From the NCBI RefSeq assembly GCF_006438915.1, contig NZ_RCZE01000009.1:231905-295904 (forward strand): a stretch of DNA of 64,000 nt. Reading direction: 5' to 3'. The notes below the pieces were generated by a model, which saw only the letters and a program-made list of their open reading frames with translations, ran no database searches and was not told the DNA's origin. Position numbers and translations under genes: made by a program. Source of the stretch: Pseudomonas arsenicoxydans (lineage in GTDB: Bacteria; Pseudomonadota; Gammaproteobacteria; Pseudomonadales; Pseudomonadaceae). Below, piece by piece: positions 45,837-55,202 of the stretch (positions within the stretch are counted from its first letter, which is position 1; the number at the start of each line of letters is the position of its first letter).

Positions 45837-46757
45837 ATGGCTTTTGATCGATTGGAGGCGATGCGTGCGTTTTGCCGAATCGTCGAAACAGGAAGCTTTA
45901 CACACGCGGCGCACGCATTGAACGTGGCGAAAACAACCATATCCGGTCAGATACAGGGCCTTGAGTCGCTGTTGTCGGTAAAGCTGTTGCATAGGACCAC
46001 TCGAAGGGTGACTCCTACCACAGATGGTGCCGCTTACTATCAGCGTGCCCGCGCCGTGCTCGATGATATCGACGAACTGGAAGTTTCCATTTCGCAGAGT
46101 CGTACTGAGGCGCGCGGGAGGGTGAGAGTGGAGATGCCTTCTCCAGTCGGGACATGCCTCATCATTCCATCCTTACCTGACTTTTCGAAGTTGCATCCGA
46201 ATATTCAACTGGACATCGGCTGTAGTGAACGCGTGGTCGATCTAGTGCAGGAGGGCATTGATTGTGCATTTCGAGGCGGGCCAATCACGGATGACGGACT
46301 GGTGTGCCGGCCGGTGGGGCAGATGCGCTTCTGCTTGTGTGCATCACCCACGCACCTCAGGAATACTCCCCCAATATTGAGGCCTGAGGATTTAATGCAT
46401 CACCGGTACCTTGGTTTCACATTTCCAGGTTCGCGCAAACAGCTGACCCCAGTGCTGCGGAACGGGGATAAAACGTTCGTGATTGATCAACTTCCGGCAA
46501 TGCGTTTTAACCACGGGGACGCTTACTTGACGGCCGGGCTTTCAGGACTTGGAATTATTTCCGTGCCTCTGGCGCAAGCAAACCCGTACCTTCAATCGGG
46601 ACAGTTGGTACCGGTTCTACCTGACTGGATCTTAGGCGGCATGCCCATCAGTCTCATCTATCCCTACTCGCGGCATTTATCAGCCAGGGTAAGGGTTTTT
46701 GCAGACTGGGCAGCAGCGCTGATGGCAAACGATCCTCTTTGGAAGATAAACGCATGA
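45837..46757 (+). CDS. LysR-type regulator, divergent from the AhpD-like/cupin operon
   Basis: 306 residues. Winged helix: MAFDRLEAMRAFCRIVETGS, then AHALNVAKTTISGQIQGLES. The effector domain begins near 90 (GRVRVEMPSPVGTCLIIPSL). It belongs to the large group with an RLEAMRAFCRIVE start that often controls adjacent oxidoreductase or stress genes. 111 bp separate it from the AhpD-like gene, enough for shared operators. Confidence 0.88.
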   Translation: MAFDRLEAMRAFCRIVETGSFTHAAHALNVAKTTISGQIQGLESLLSVKLLHRTTRRVTPTTDGAAYYQRARAVLDDIDELEVSISQSRTEARGRVRVEMPSPVGTCLIIPSLPDFSKLHPNIQLDIGCSERVVDLVQEGIDCAFRGGPITDDGLVCRPVGQMRFCLCASPTHLRNTPPILRPEDLMHHRYLGFTFPGSRKQLTPVLRNGDKTFVIDQLPAMRFNHGDAYLTAGLSGLGIISVPLAQANPYLQSGQLVPVLPDWILGGMPISLIYPYSRHLSARVRVFADWAAALMANDPLWKINA

Positions 46758-47298
46758 CCGCCCAGTAGTTCGATGCAACGCTAATTGAGCGCAAGCGTCG
46801 AGCAGATGAACTTGCGCGTTAACTTGTCTGTGACAGGTCTGGGATGTGCACTGAATACAGCAACGCAGCATCCAGCGATCCAACGTGTTTATTTAGCGGA
46901 CGACGAGCCATATTCATCGATCATTTAGCCCAGAGGCTGGCGAGAGCGATCGGGCGTCTTAGCCGTAGCCGTTACACCATAATCCTAAAACCAAGCTCGC
47001 CGAACGACCGCTATGGGTCGAAGCCGTCCTTCGGGATTGACTGCTTATGGCCGTTTTTGACTACTACCACCGTCAGCTTTGGGTCGATTTTTGCCTGTCG
47101 TCACCCTCAGTTATGTGGATTGGGGCTGGCGACCAGTTAAATATTGAGAGTTGGATGGCGTGATGGTGTTAAAGCCAGGCCGCGATACGACTACCGCCCC
47201 CTAATGTTTGAGGCTCAATCGACACGAACCTGTTGGATGCCCCGTGGTAACTGAACGCGATTTAATGCCAGGCGGGCGAGCTAAGTGCGAGTACTCAC
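46758..47298. other. Intergenic region with dispersed repeat, no gene
   Basis: 46980-47110 contains GACCGCTATGGGTCGAAGCC, GGATTGACTGCTTATGGCCG and GATTTTTGCCTGTCG, a common kind of Pseudomonas intergenic repeat related to the element at 635-700. No frame looks real. Confidence 0.45.
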
Positions 47299-47631
47299 CT
47301 ACAACGACTTGACCGAGAGCACTTCCACAAACCTGAATTTTTTTCTGGCCATCTTGGTAGCTTCTTGTTCTGCAACTAGGGAGCTCAGCGTATCGGCCTC
47401 ATGTACCATCTCCTGCGTCTCGCCTTCAAATTCGTTTCCCACACGGAGCGTGACTCTCAATCTAGGTGTAAAGCCTTTCGAGACTGTCTTTTTCTTCGCT
47501 GCCTTCACCGGTTGCACGATCACAACATCCGGGACTGTCTCCTGCACGTCTGAGTTAATTGCCGGCGCAGAGGGCTCAGAATCACCGAATAGCGCCCGGC
47601 GCATCTCATCTTCCATCAATTCTGTATTCAT
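47299..47631 (-). CDS. Hypothetical protein downstream of the nuclease-NTPase gene
   Basis: 110 residues from the ATG at 47631 with GAGAGATGG upstream. It begins MNTELMEDEMRRALFGDSEP, has an acidic/hydrophobic linker, a basic patch (KAAKKKTVSKGFTPRLRVTL) and ends VAEQEATKMARKKFRFVEVL. No family recognised. It is on the same strand as, and 211 bases after, the large defence-like gene, so it may be part of that unit, but the gap weakens the case. Confidence 0.5.
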   Translation of the reverse strand: MNTELMEDEMRRALFGDSEPSAPAINSDVQETVPDVVIVQPVKAAKKKTVSKGFTPRLRVTLRVGNEFEGETQEMVHEADTLSSLVAEQEATKMARKKFRFVEVLSVKSL

Positions 47632-47842
47632 ACCATCTCTCAAAAGGGTGTTATCTATAGCCTGATCGATTCTATCAGGATGGCAGGACTCAGTAGTAAA
47701 GCGTCGCGGGGTCAGACCTGAAGTGGTAGAGGGCCAGCAGATACCGGCGAGCGTCAGCGTCTGTCCATCTATCATGGCAGGCAGCTGTCGGCCAGTTACA
47801 GACATTGAGATTGGAGCGGCAAGCGAACTTTCGTCACGCCGA

Positions 47843-50800
47843 TCAAGACCATCGCAGCAGCCTAATACGCTCCTGGAGAGCCAGGGCTGCTGGGATGTTC
47901 ATGGCTGCAAGGGCAGCAGCTATCTCGATAAGCGCCTGCAGCGCCTGAGCGTATTGCGACAGGGCCTGCGCGTCGGAACTCAATGCCGACGCCACCAACT
48001 CCACCAATGCGTCTCCTGTAGCCTCGCGGTACCAGAAACTGGGCGGCTCGCGCTCTTTCATCATGGCAGCGAGCCAGCGAAGCCCGTCAAGCCGAAGCGG
48101 GGCTCCGAACTTTGTCGTCAGGAAGTGGCAGAAACGGGTGATGCAATCTTTGTCGCGAGCCAGGTGCGTAGCGGCCCAGCGTTCATAGAGATCCTTCATC
48201 CGCAGAACCGCGCTCGGGTGCAGCCGGGACAGGGCACCCTCGTTTCCGAAGCCAAGCAGGTCGCAAATCAAGCGCTCGCCATAGAACCAAAGGCCAGGTT
48301 GGGACCAATCGGCTGAGAGTCCGTACTCCGCGCAGGCCCGCCAGACGCGCTCGAATGACACCGGGTCGTCACCTTTCCCGAGGCGCAGGAACAAGCCGCG
48401 AATGAAGTACTGTAGTGCGTAGTGTGCGGCCGGACCGTGGGAGAGAACGGGTTCCCAAACCGCACGCTCTTCCCCTGCAGGAGCTGCGATCGACAGGGCT
48501 CCGAGATTTAGAAGGATGTTGTAGCCGAGATTCTGGCTCGGCAAGTCGTACTCGCCATGCTTTTTCGCGCGAGCCTTAGCGCGCGTGGCGTCATAATCCC
48601 AGATGCGCAGCGCCAAGCCCGTGTCGAGTTCGCGGTCGCCAGAGCCACCGCCTTCGATGAGCCAGTTAAATAAAATCTCGAGGAATTGACCGTCTAGCGA
48701 ACCGCCTCGTTCGCGCTTCGGCTTTCCGCGCCAATTCTGGTCGCCCGAATTGTAGAGCCGCATCCGGCGCTGGAAGTCCAAACGTTCTTGGCCCGCGACG
48801 ACACGCTTAAAATCGAGCTCATCCGGCGTCGTGCTCAGTCCACGGATCGGAAAGCGCCGAAGCCGTGCGAGCCACACCCTCCAGGCGCGCTCTGCATTGT
48901 CGTCGTCACCGTGGTGCGGAGCGAGCTGGATAAGGCCCGACCACAGGAGCCCGGCGCGGAGCAGCCGCCACCACGCGGTGCCAAGCTGCTCTCGGTTGGC
49001 GTAGGCGACACCAACCACAATGGCGGTCGCTTGCGTGTCGCTGCTCGTCAATAGGCGCAGGACGGCGGTCTCCCATTCCTGAGCGCCATCTCTATCGGTG
49101 AGCCAAAGGTGCATGACCGCGTAGGCGGCGAACTTCAGCTCGTAGCGGAAGAGCCCCATGCGCCGTCCGCGAATCTCTTCTCCTGTCGACGCGACCGCCG
49201 CTATTCTGGCACGCACGACTTCGAACGCGTGCTTCTGCGCTTCGGAGTTCTGGGCGAGCCAAGCACCACCCAATGTGACGAGCGTGCCGGCTGCAGCGAA
49301 ACGGCATTGCAATTTGGAATCTTCATCTTCGCCGTCCGCTCCCGCATCACACTCTTGGAGCAGATTGAAGAGGTACGAGGCTTCATCGTCGGTAAGCGGT
49401 TGGCCACCCCGAAGCCTCTGCTCGTACTTGTCCGGCACGAGAAGGTACTCGAGGGTTGGTGCGCTGTCGGTCTGCCACGACAACACCTCGAGTCGGAGTT
49501 CCTCTGGATACACCAAACGGTTGATCTCCGAGCCTGTCGCCGGGTCGGTAACAGTCTGATAGTTGGCCCGGTTGAGCGCGGCGAAGAGGAGTTTGAACTC
49601 CAACGCCTCCTTCGGATCTTCAGGTAGCGTCCAGTTCGGCAGCAGCGCCTGAAGACTCCGCGCAACGTCGCCGTCGGCCAACAGGAGTATGACAACGACA
49701 TCGACGAACTTCTGCTGGCGATGAGGCGCTAGGATCCATTCACGCGCGAAGTCAATTATCGTCTGGCCGCCCTGGAGCGAGCTCCATCCGATGAAGTTGT
49801 AGCCAACCTGTCTCACGCGAACGCTGTCCCAATAGAACAGGTTCGGGAACGTAATCAGGGGAGCGAGAGGGCCCGTCAGCAACGACGGCCGATACTTGGC
49901 GACGTTGAGTAGAACGCTGACGAGCGCTGCGGAATTTCCCTCCCGGAGTATCCTGTCGATATCAGCGGTAATGTCTTCGCCCGTGTCGAGCCGCAGCGTA
50001 AGCCAGCGCTCCAACGCATCGAGAGCGCAAAACAGGTTTCCCTTTCGCATCGAGTCATTGGACTGTGGCCAACCGAATACATGCCCCCAGCCTGGGAAGG
50101 TCTTCTCCGACCCGTCCGCAAATTGCAGTGTCACCCCGGGAGCCCCGGCAGTTCCACCCTTCATGACCTCGGCGACCCAGCGCTCCGTGCAGAAATTCAC
50201 CAGCGCGATGAGCGAGGTGAGCGCCGTTTCCGGAGCCAATTGGAAGAAGGGGAAGAACGGGCTTTTCCAGAACGCCGTCGGGTACGCGTCTTGGGGGTAT
50301 TCCAGGCCGAGGTCCATATCGTACCGATCAGACCCGTACGCCCTTTCCGGTTGTTCTTCGATTATGAGCGCGAGCAGGACTTCGGCCGCCAACTCCGGCT
50401 GCGCACGCATCAGGGACTGGATGCCGTGTTCCTTGATGCAGGCGGATCGGAAATCCATGTCGATCTTTTCGCTGGCCCCTAACGGCCAAGGTGGCAATCG
50501 CTCGCGGAACGACCCGAGGGAGCGAGGCATTTGCTTCCGTTTTTCGTGCCGCGCCTTGTATTCGACATCGGTCTTCAGACGCTCGACGTGCGCCTTCGCC
50601 TTCTGCATCTGAACCTCGACGATGCGCCGTTTGACGTCAGCGTCGACCTCTCGGCGTCCCGCAAGTTCGAGCGCCCAGTTCCCGACTTCGGTCGGCAGGT
50701 CTGCCACGCCAGCCAGTGGTGCGGTGTACAGCAGCGGTTCACGCGTCAGGTACATTACGCCGTGGCCCTTCTCGACTTGCACGGCCCGAGCCATGGCGAG

Positions 50801-53119
50801 TGCTATCTCCGCCATCTCCAGACGGAAAGGCATCGGTTTGCCGTTGCTCAACGTGTGCGGCGTCTTCGTCAGCCAGGTCTCGATGACCTTCGCGAGAGCG
50901 GATGAAACCAGCCCAGCCAGTCGCTCCCGTTGCGCGACGAGGAAGCGGAGAACGGGCTGCCAACGTCCGAAAATAATCGTGCGGTACTGAGCTTCTATGT
51001 ACAAGCCGACCACCGCGCTCAGTCCCATTCCGCCGCCTGTCGGCACCGTAGCTAAGTGGTGAAAGCGCTGAAGCAGCCGCGTGAAATGTTTCGCGTCGTT
51101 GCCGAGCAGGAGGTCGATGCGTTCGGTCATGAAGCGCTCGGCGTCGGGGTCCAAGCAGAGCGCTTCAAGGAGGATATCTCCCGCCAGTTCTTGCTTCGAG
51201 GCCTCCTCGGGCCCGAAGGCGAGGTCCCAGGCCGTGCCATTCTCGGCCGTCTGTCGCAGTAGGAATTGGCCTAGCATTCGGAGCGCGTTTGTCCAGAGCG
51301 GATTGCCGGCCAATGCAGCCCATTGTGGTGTGTTTGGCCAAATCTGCTTTAGGAACTGGAAACGCGCCCAATCCGCAGCGAGATCGTGCTCAAACTCGAT
51401 GCGGTTGGTCCGTTCGTTCAGGCGCAGCGGGAGCTCGTTGGGCCGCTGCGTGAACGTCGCCGTGTCCGCCGGCTCCATGTTGGTCAGCGCGAAGCTGCGC
51501 TCGAAAGATGCTTCTCTCTGGGCGAGGCGCATCATCAACGCCTGCACATCTGCACGGTCCTTCGTCCAGTATTTCCAGAGGCGGTCGGCGATGGTGGTGT
51601 GAGACGCCAGTCCTCCGGCGGTTGCGCCCAGAGCCGCCCCTGCCTTGATGACCCAAGCCAATGTCCGCAGATTCGTCAGCGCCGCAATGGTGTCGTCATG
51701 CGAGGCCAGCCAGCCCAAGGCGGGCGAAGTCAGAAGCGCTAGCTTCACAGCATCGCTCTTGAGCGTTTCGATTTCGACGAGACATGCTTTCCTCCCGCCG
51801 AGTATCGTATCTTCGCCTTCGACCCAACTCTGCGTCTGGGTGACGATGACAACTCGCCACGCGTTATCGATCTCTTCGCCGTCACTCGGCAGGATAGATT
51901 GAAGCATCTGACTGATGACGACGAACTCTGCGGCCTCGATGCGTTCCGCGGAGTCAATGACCAGCACGTTCTGCGGCTTCACCGTGAAGTTCAGCACCAG
52001 CGAGAGCTGGTGCGTTAGTGGGAGTGCGCCGCGGCGAGCAGCGCTGAGCGCCATTTTCAGTTCTTCCGGACCGAACCACACTTGGTTCCATGACGGATAC
52101 ACACCGTCCAACACCGACTTGACCAGCGCCGACTTGCCCGACCCTGACTCCCCGAAGATCACCGTAACCGGGAAGTCGGCGACAGCTATCTGGAGCAACG
52201 CTTTCTCCGCTGTTCGCGGGACGGTGTAGCCAGACGGTAACTCCGTCTCAATCCGCGCCTTGTGGTCCGCAGTTATGTTGAAGAGGGTCTGCCAGTCAGG
52301 CTCGAAGTCCGGATGATGGCGGAGGCTGAACTGGCTCCGGAGCGAGGACAACAGGTTCGGGACAGTGATAGTCCCGCTGCGAAGACGCACCTCCTTAGCG
52401 ACGTTGATGAGGTCCTTCCAAAGAGTCTGAGCTTGGTCGCCACAACCTGGCGCGAGCAAACGGCTGCATTGCGCGATGGACTGGGTCTCGTGCTCGGAGT
52501 GCGCGAACTGCAAGTCGGTCGGCAGCACGTGTATGCGGCGAATGAGCTCGATGGTCTCCTCTTCGGACGCGCTGCCGGGCTTCTGGACGCTGTTGAAGAC
52601 GCCCGACTGCCTCTTGTTGCTGCGGATGCGGCTCATGGCGAGCGCACTATCCGTGCCGCTGCACGCGTTCTTCACCTCTCGCCACGCCGGGTCAAACGCC
52701 TGATGAGTGCCGAGCGTGACCAAAGCCAGCCCGTCGGCCGAGCGGTTGAACGGCCCCTGCGGGGCACGCCACTGTTCCCATGCGCGCGTCACGAAGTCAG
52801 CAGGGAGGCCGGCCGCGGTCACCTGCAAATTGCCCTTCACCGAGATCGCAAGCCGCCGTGGCCCGGTGGTGGCCTGGGCCGTCAGCAGCAGGTCGTCGAT
52901 GCACCAACCCAAGGTCGAAACTTGGGCTTGTACCTGCGTGACCACGCCGCCGATACCCGGTGCTTGCTCACCTGATAGAGCCTTCACCAACTGGCAGGCG
53001 CTTATCAGGTCCTCAAACTCGAAGCCGGCGCCGCTCGTCGACCGCAGCGTCGCGGATGCGCGTTTCGCGCTGTTGCCGCGAGGCACTTTCGGCTTCGATG
53101 TGTTCTTAGACGAGGCCAT
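47843..53119 (-). CDS. Large Avs-like protein: Cap4-type nuclease, STAND NTPase, long helical C-terminus
   Basis: 1758 residues in one intact frame. Residues 30-97 (GAGFEFEDLISACQ, then LGWCIDDLLL, then LAISVKGN) fit a Cap4/DUF4297-like PD-(D/E)xK nuclease with Asp 75/76 and Lys 95 as candidate catalytic residues. A P-loop NTPase follows: Walker A GESGSGKSALVKSV (323-336) and Walker B QNVLVIDSAE (383-392). After about residue 560 come some 1200 residues of helical sequence without clear motifs, probably superhelical sensor repeats. No membrane segment. This order (effector nuclease, STAND ATPase, large sensor) is that of single-protein anti-phage STAND systems that bind a phage protein and then degrade DNA. 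The gene stands alone in the island. Inferred, not shown; a restriction-like ATPase is the alternative. Confidence 0.75.
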   Translation of the reverse strand: MASSKNTSKPKVPRGNSAKRASATLRSTSGAGFEFEDLISACQLVKALSGEQAPGIGGVVTQVQAQVSTLGWCIDDLLLTAQATTGPRRLAISVKGNLQVTAAGLPADFVTRAWEQWRAPQGPFNRSADGLALVTLGTHQAFDPAWREVKNACSGTDSALAMSRIRSNKRQSGVFNSVQKPGSASEEETIELIRRIHVLPTDLQFAHSEHETQSIAQCSRLLAPGCGDQAQTLWKDLINVAKEVRLRSGTITVPNLLSSLRSQFSLRHHPDFEPDWQTLFNITADHKARIETELPSGYTVPRTAEKALLQIAVADFPVTVIFGESGSGKSALVKSVLDGVYPSWNQVWFGPEELKMALSAARRGALPLTHQLSLVLNFTVKPQNVLVIDSAERIEAAEFVVISQMLQSILPSDGEEIDNAWRVVIVTQTQSWVEGEDTILGGRKACLVEIETLKSDAVKLALLTSPALGWLASHDDTIAALTNLRTLAWVIKAGAALGATAGGLASHTTIADRLWKYWTKDRADVQALMMRLAQREASFERSFALTNMEPADTATFTQRPNELPLRLNERTNRIEFEHDLAADWARFQFLKQIWPNTPQWAALAGNPLWTNALRMLGQFLLRQTAENGTAWDLAFGPEEASKQELAGDILLEALCLDPDAERFMTERIDLLLGNDAKHFTRLLQRFHHLATVPTGGGMGLSAVVGLYIEAQYRTIIFGRWQPVLRFLVAQRERLAGLVSSALAKVIETWLTKTPHTLSNGKPMPFRLEMAEIALAMARAVQVEKGHGVMYLTREPLLYTAPLAGVADLPTEVGNWALELAGRREVDADVKRRIVEVQMQKAKAHVERLKTDVEYKARHEKRKQMPRSLGSFRERLPPWPLGASEKIDMDFRSACIKEHGIQSLMRAQPELAAEVLLALIIEEQPERAYGSDRYDMDLGLEYPQDAYPTAFWKSPFFPFFQLAPETALTSLIALVNFCTERWVAEVMKGGTAGAPGVTLQFADGSEKTFPGWGHVFGWPQSNDSMRKGNLFCALDALERWLTLRLDTGEDITADIDRILREGNSAALVSVLLNVAKYRPSLLTGPLAPLITFPNLFYWDSVRVRQVGYNFIGWSSLQGGQTIIDFAREWILAPHRQQKFVDVVVILLLADGDVARSLQALLPNWTLPEDPKEALEFKLLFAALNRANYQTVTDPATGSEINRLVYPEELRLEVLSWQTDSAPTLEYLLVPDKYEQRLRGGQPLTDDEASYLFNLLQECDAGADGEDEDSKLQCRFAAAGTLVTLGGAWLAQNSEAQKHAFEVVRARIAAVASTGEEIRGRRMGLFRYELKFAAYAVMHLWLTDRDGAQEWETAVLRLLTSSDTQATAIVVGVAYANREQLGTAWWRLLRAGLLWSGLIQLAPHHGDDDNAERAWRVWLARLRRFPIRGLSTTPDELDFKRVVAGQERLDFQRRMRLYNSGDQNWRGKPKRERGGSLDGQFLEILFNWLIEGGGSGDRELDTGLALRIWDYDATRAKARAKKHGEYDLPSQNLGYNILLNLGALSIAAPAGEERAVWEPVLSHGPAAHYALQYFIRGLFLRLGKGDDPVSFERVWRACAEYGLSADWSQPGLWFYGERLICDLLGFGNEGALSRLHPSAVLRMKDLYERWAATHLARDKDCITRFCHFLTTKFGAPLRLDGLRWLAAMMKEREPPSFWYREATGDALVELVASALSSDAQALSQYAQALQALIEIAAALAAMNIPAALALQERIRLLRWS

Positions 53120-53650
53120 TAGCTTCCGAATCCTTGTAGCTGTGCCATATCTGTCGGCGAGAGAAGGGGGGAAGGCTCCTCGCAGCCATATGGTGGGCTT
53201 GAAGCGCGTCGTAGGTCCTCGAATGCTAGCTCAGCAATACTGAGTTGCGCCGGGAAAGTGTACAGCCGAGAAGGTGCCGAAGCCACTGCGCCTGCAGCAA
53301 CCGAGAATGACCTCCGGAACGTCCCCAAAGGGTCCAGAGTGAGTAAAAACGCTTGGCCAAAATTGAGGTGCGCGCGTCTATGTTAAATCTGAAATTTACC
53401 GGCACGTCAGCAGATGTGGATTTTGCGTAGAAGCGAGATTTCCAGTCTGGTTTTGAGTACTTGTCGCGCTGAAAAACGTTTTCACACAGCCTCGGCAGTA
53501 AGTGGACAAAGCCGAACGTCCGATATTGGCCTAAGACAGTTGCTCGTGAACGTCTGCTCTTGGCTGATTTCTGCCTATGGCGTTGGTTAGCCACAAAATA
53601 AGGTTGATACCTGGAAATGCGATTTTACAAGAGGAAGTAGGAACTTCAGT
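53120..53650. other. Intergenic region upstream of the large gene
   Basis: No convincing gene. 53535-53585 holds part of the dispersed element (TGGCTGATTTCTGCCTATGG). The promoter of the large gene must lie in 53120-53300. Minus-strand peptides such as LPRLCENVFQRDKYSK near 53480 may be from an older mobile element. Confidence 0.35.
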
Positions 53651-53878
53651 TTACGGATGGTCTTGACGTATGGGTGTAAGGACGATTACCCCATCCACCA
53701 CTTCGATGTTCAACTCGTCCCCGAGGCTTAAGCCCATTTTTGAAAGCAACTCGGATGGTAAGTCGATGACAAGGTCGCCACTTCCGTCCCCAGCGTCTTG
53801 GCATGTCGAAAACCAGCGTTCGTCATCGCACATATCTATAAGCCCCCAGCCATCGTTGTCCGAAGTCATAACACTCAT
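53651..53878 (-). CDS. AbrB/MazE-type antitoxin-like protein (copy 1)
   Basis: 75 residues from the ATG at 53878 (ATG 53869 also possible). The C-terminal half is a SpoVT/AbrB swapped-hairpin: GSGDLVIDLPSELLSKMGLS then LGDELNIEVVDGVIVLTPIR. It should bind DNA as a dimer. No MazF-type toxin is adjacent. A frameshifted paralogue lies at 54649-54836. Confidence 0.75.
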   Translation of the reverse strand: MSVMTSDNDGWGLIDMCDDERWFSTCQDAGDGSGDLVIDLPSELLSKMGLSLGDELNIEVVDGVIVLTPIRQDHP

Positions 53879-54141
53879 ACTGCGTTCGAATCGTACTTTT
53901 GGCAACCGCCGGCATATATCAAAATTTAGCCGATAGCAGCCTATGGCGGACGCCCGCAATTGGTCGTTCTCTGCCGGTCGTCACTGCGGCGCCTGTTGGT
54001 CAAGTTGAATTCAAACGGCTGGTCAGTGGACATGCAAATGGGGGGCGAGTGGAATGTAATCTCCCACAAAGAATCCCATTTTTTCCCGCATTACATCGGG
54101 ACTCGCAAGTGAAAGATGGGTAGCAGGGCGTTAGATGATGC

Positions 54142-54361
54142 CTATAATTGCCGTAGTCTCATGATGGCGTCTGTGATGCCTTGAGCATTCTTGTCCAGCG
54201 TTTCCATGGCCGCAATTGCGTTAGCGGCAACACTCCCCACTCCATTCTCAGAGAGCCACTTGGTCACCTCTTTCAATGGCCGCACATAAGGCGTGCTGGT
54301 TGTGCAGGAGCAGCGTGAGAGCGTCTGCTGTGACTATATTCGTTTCAGAGTTATCTGACAT
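54142..54361 (-). pseudogene. Small island protein, frameshifted (MSDNSETNIVTADALTLLLH family)
   Basis: The minus-strand frame from ATG 54361 reads MSDNSETNIVTADALTLLLH, NQHALCAAIE, and then fails at an extra A in GAAAGAGG. One frame over it continues VTKWLSENGVGSVAANAIAA and ends METLDKNAQGITDAIMRLRQ-L. Removing one A gives a single protein of about 72 residues. I have seen related short proteins in Pseudomonas islands but know no function. Confidence 0.65.
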
Positions 54362-54648
54362 GGGTATCGTCGTTGAGTAACAGGTGCGGGAAGACTAGCT
54401 GAACTCGCCGCTGGCTGGAGCCACTTCTCCAGATCCGCTGACACCTGGGTGTTTGAACTGACTTGACCACCCATTTGCATTCGACCTAACCAGCCACTTG
54501 TCCCGGATTGGACCCACTCCCTTAGCATACATGACCAGCAGTGAACGGCCAGAAGAAGTCTTCAGCAGTCAGCATCATGATTTAACTTGCGAAGACATTG
54601 CGAGCTTAATGAATCGTCCCCGCCACGACAAAAAGTGTGAGTAACATC

Positions 54649-54836
54649 ATGACCGAAGCCAAACGCTGGGCAGTGAAATGCCAAGATCCTTTGGATGGAG
54701 GTGGCGACGTCATCATTGACTTGCCGACGGAGCTACTCGCCAGTTTAGGACTGAGCATCGGTGACTGTTGACGATTGAAGTGATCGAAGATGCGATAGTT
54801 CTGACGCCGAAGTCGAGCGACGCAGCTACACCCTGA
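54649..54836 (+). pseudogene. AbrB/MazE-type antitoxin-like gene, frameshifted (copy 2)
   Basis: From ATG 54649 the frame reads MTEAKRWAVKCQDPLDGGGD then VIIDLPTELLASLGLSIGDC and stops. Restoring one C at GGTGAC(C)TGTTG gives GDLLTIEVIEDAIVLTPKSS and a stop at 54834-54836, a 62-residue homologue of the protein at 53651-53878. The single-base deletion is the only damage. Confidence 0.75.
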
Positions 54837-55202
54837 GTCGAGCCCGCGCGCTTCACCTAATCTTCAAACGGGCATAAGCGAACGGCACATCTCAGCGGCG
54901 GCGATTGAACACGAGTTGCCGGCGGTGACATGGCCAACTCACCCTTGAAGTGAGTAATTCAACAGGTGTGAGAAACCAGGATTCTCAAACCTCAGCGCGG
55001 TTTTTTGCCCGCGGGCCTTGATGGATGGTACGCCGAGGCGGACAGGGGCCTGATTCACAAAAAGCCCGGGCCGATCCCGGTGATAGACTCAATGGGCCGT
55101 CTTGGTTTAGGTGTAGGCGGTAGGCGATTTACCAGGCAGAAAACTGCGTCGGACGCCAGCGAGCGCAGCTGGACCGTGCACGGTGTGTGCGAGGAGGACA
55201 CC
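54837..55202. other. Leader region of the second small-gene module
   Basis: Holds the hairpin at 54965-55006 and, after it, GGTACGCCGAGGCGG, similar to the sequence after the hairpin at 36974. No gene before the ATG at 55203. Confidence 0.5.
54965..55006 (+). terminator. Terminator-like hairpin, second copy
   Basis: GGTGTGAGAA pairs with TTCTCAAACC (9 of 10) around ACCAGGA, followed by CTCAGCGCGG and six Ts. Homologous to 36974-37016. Confidence 0.75.
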
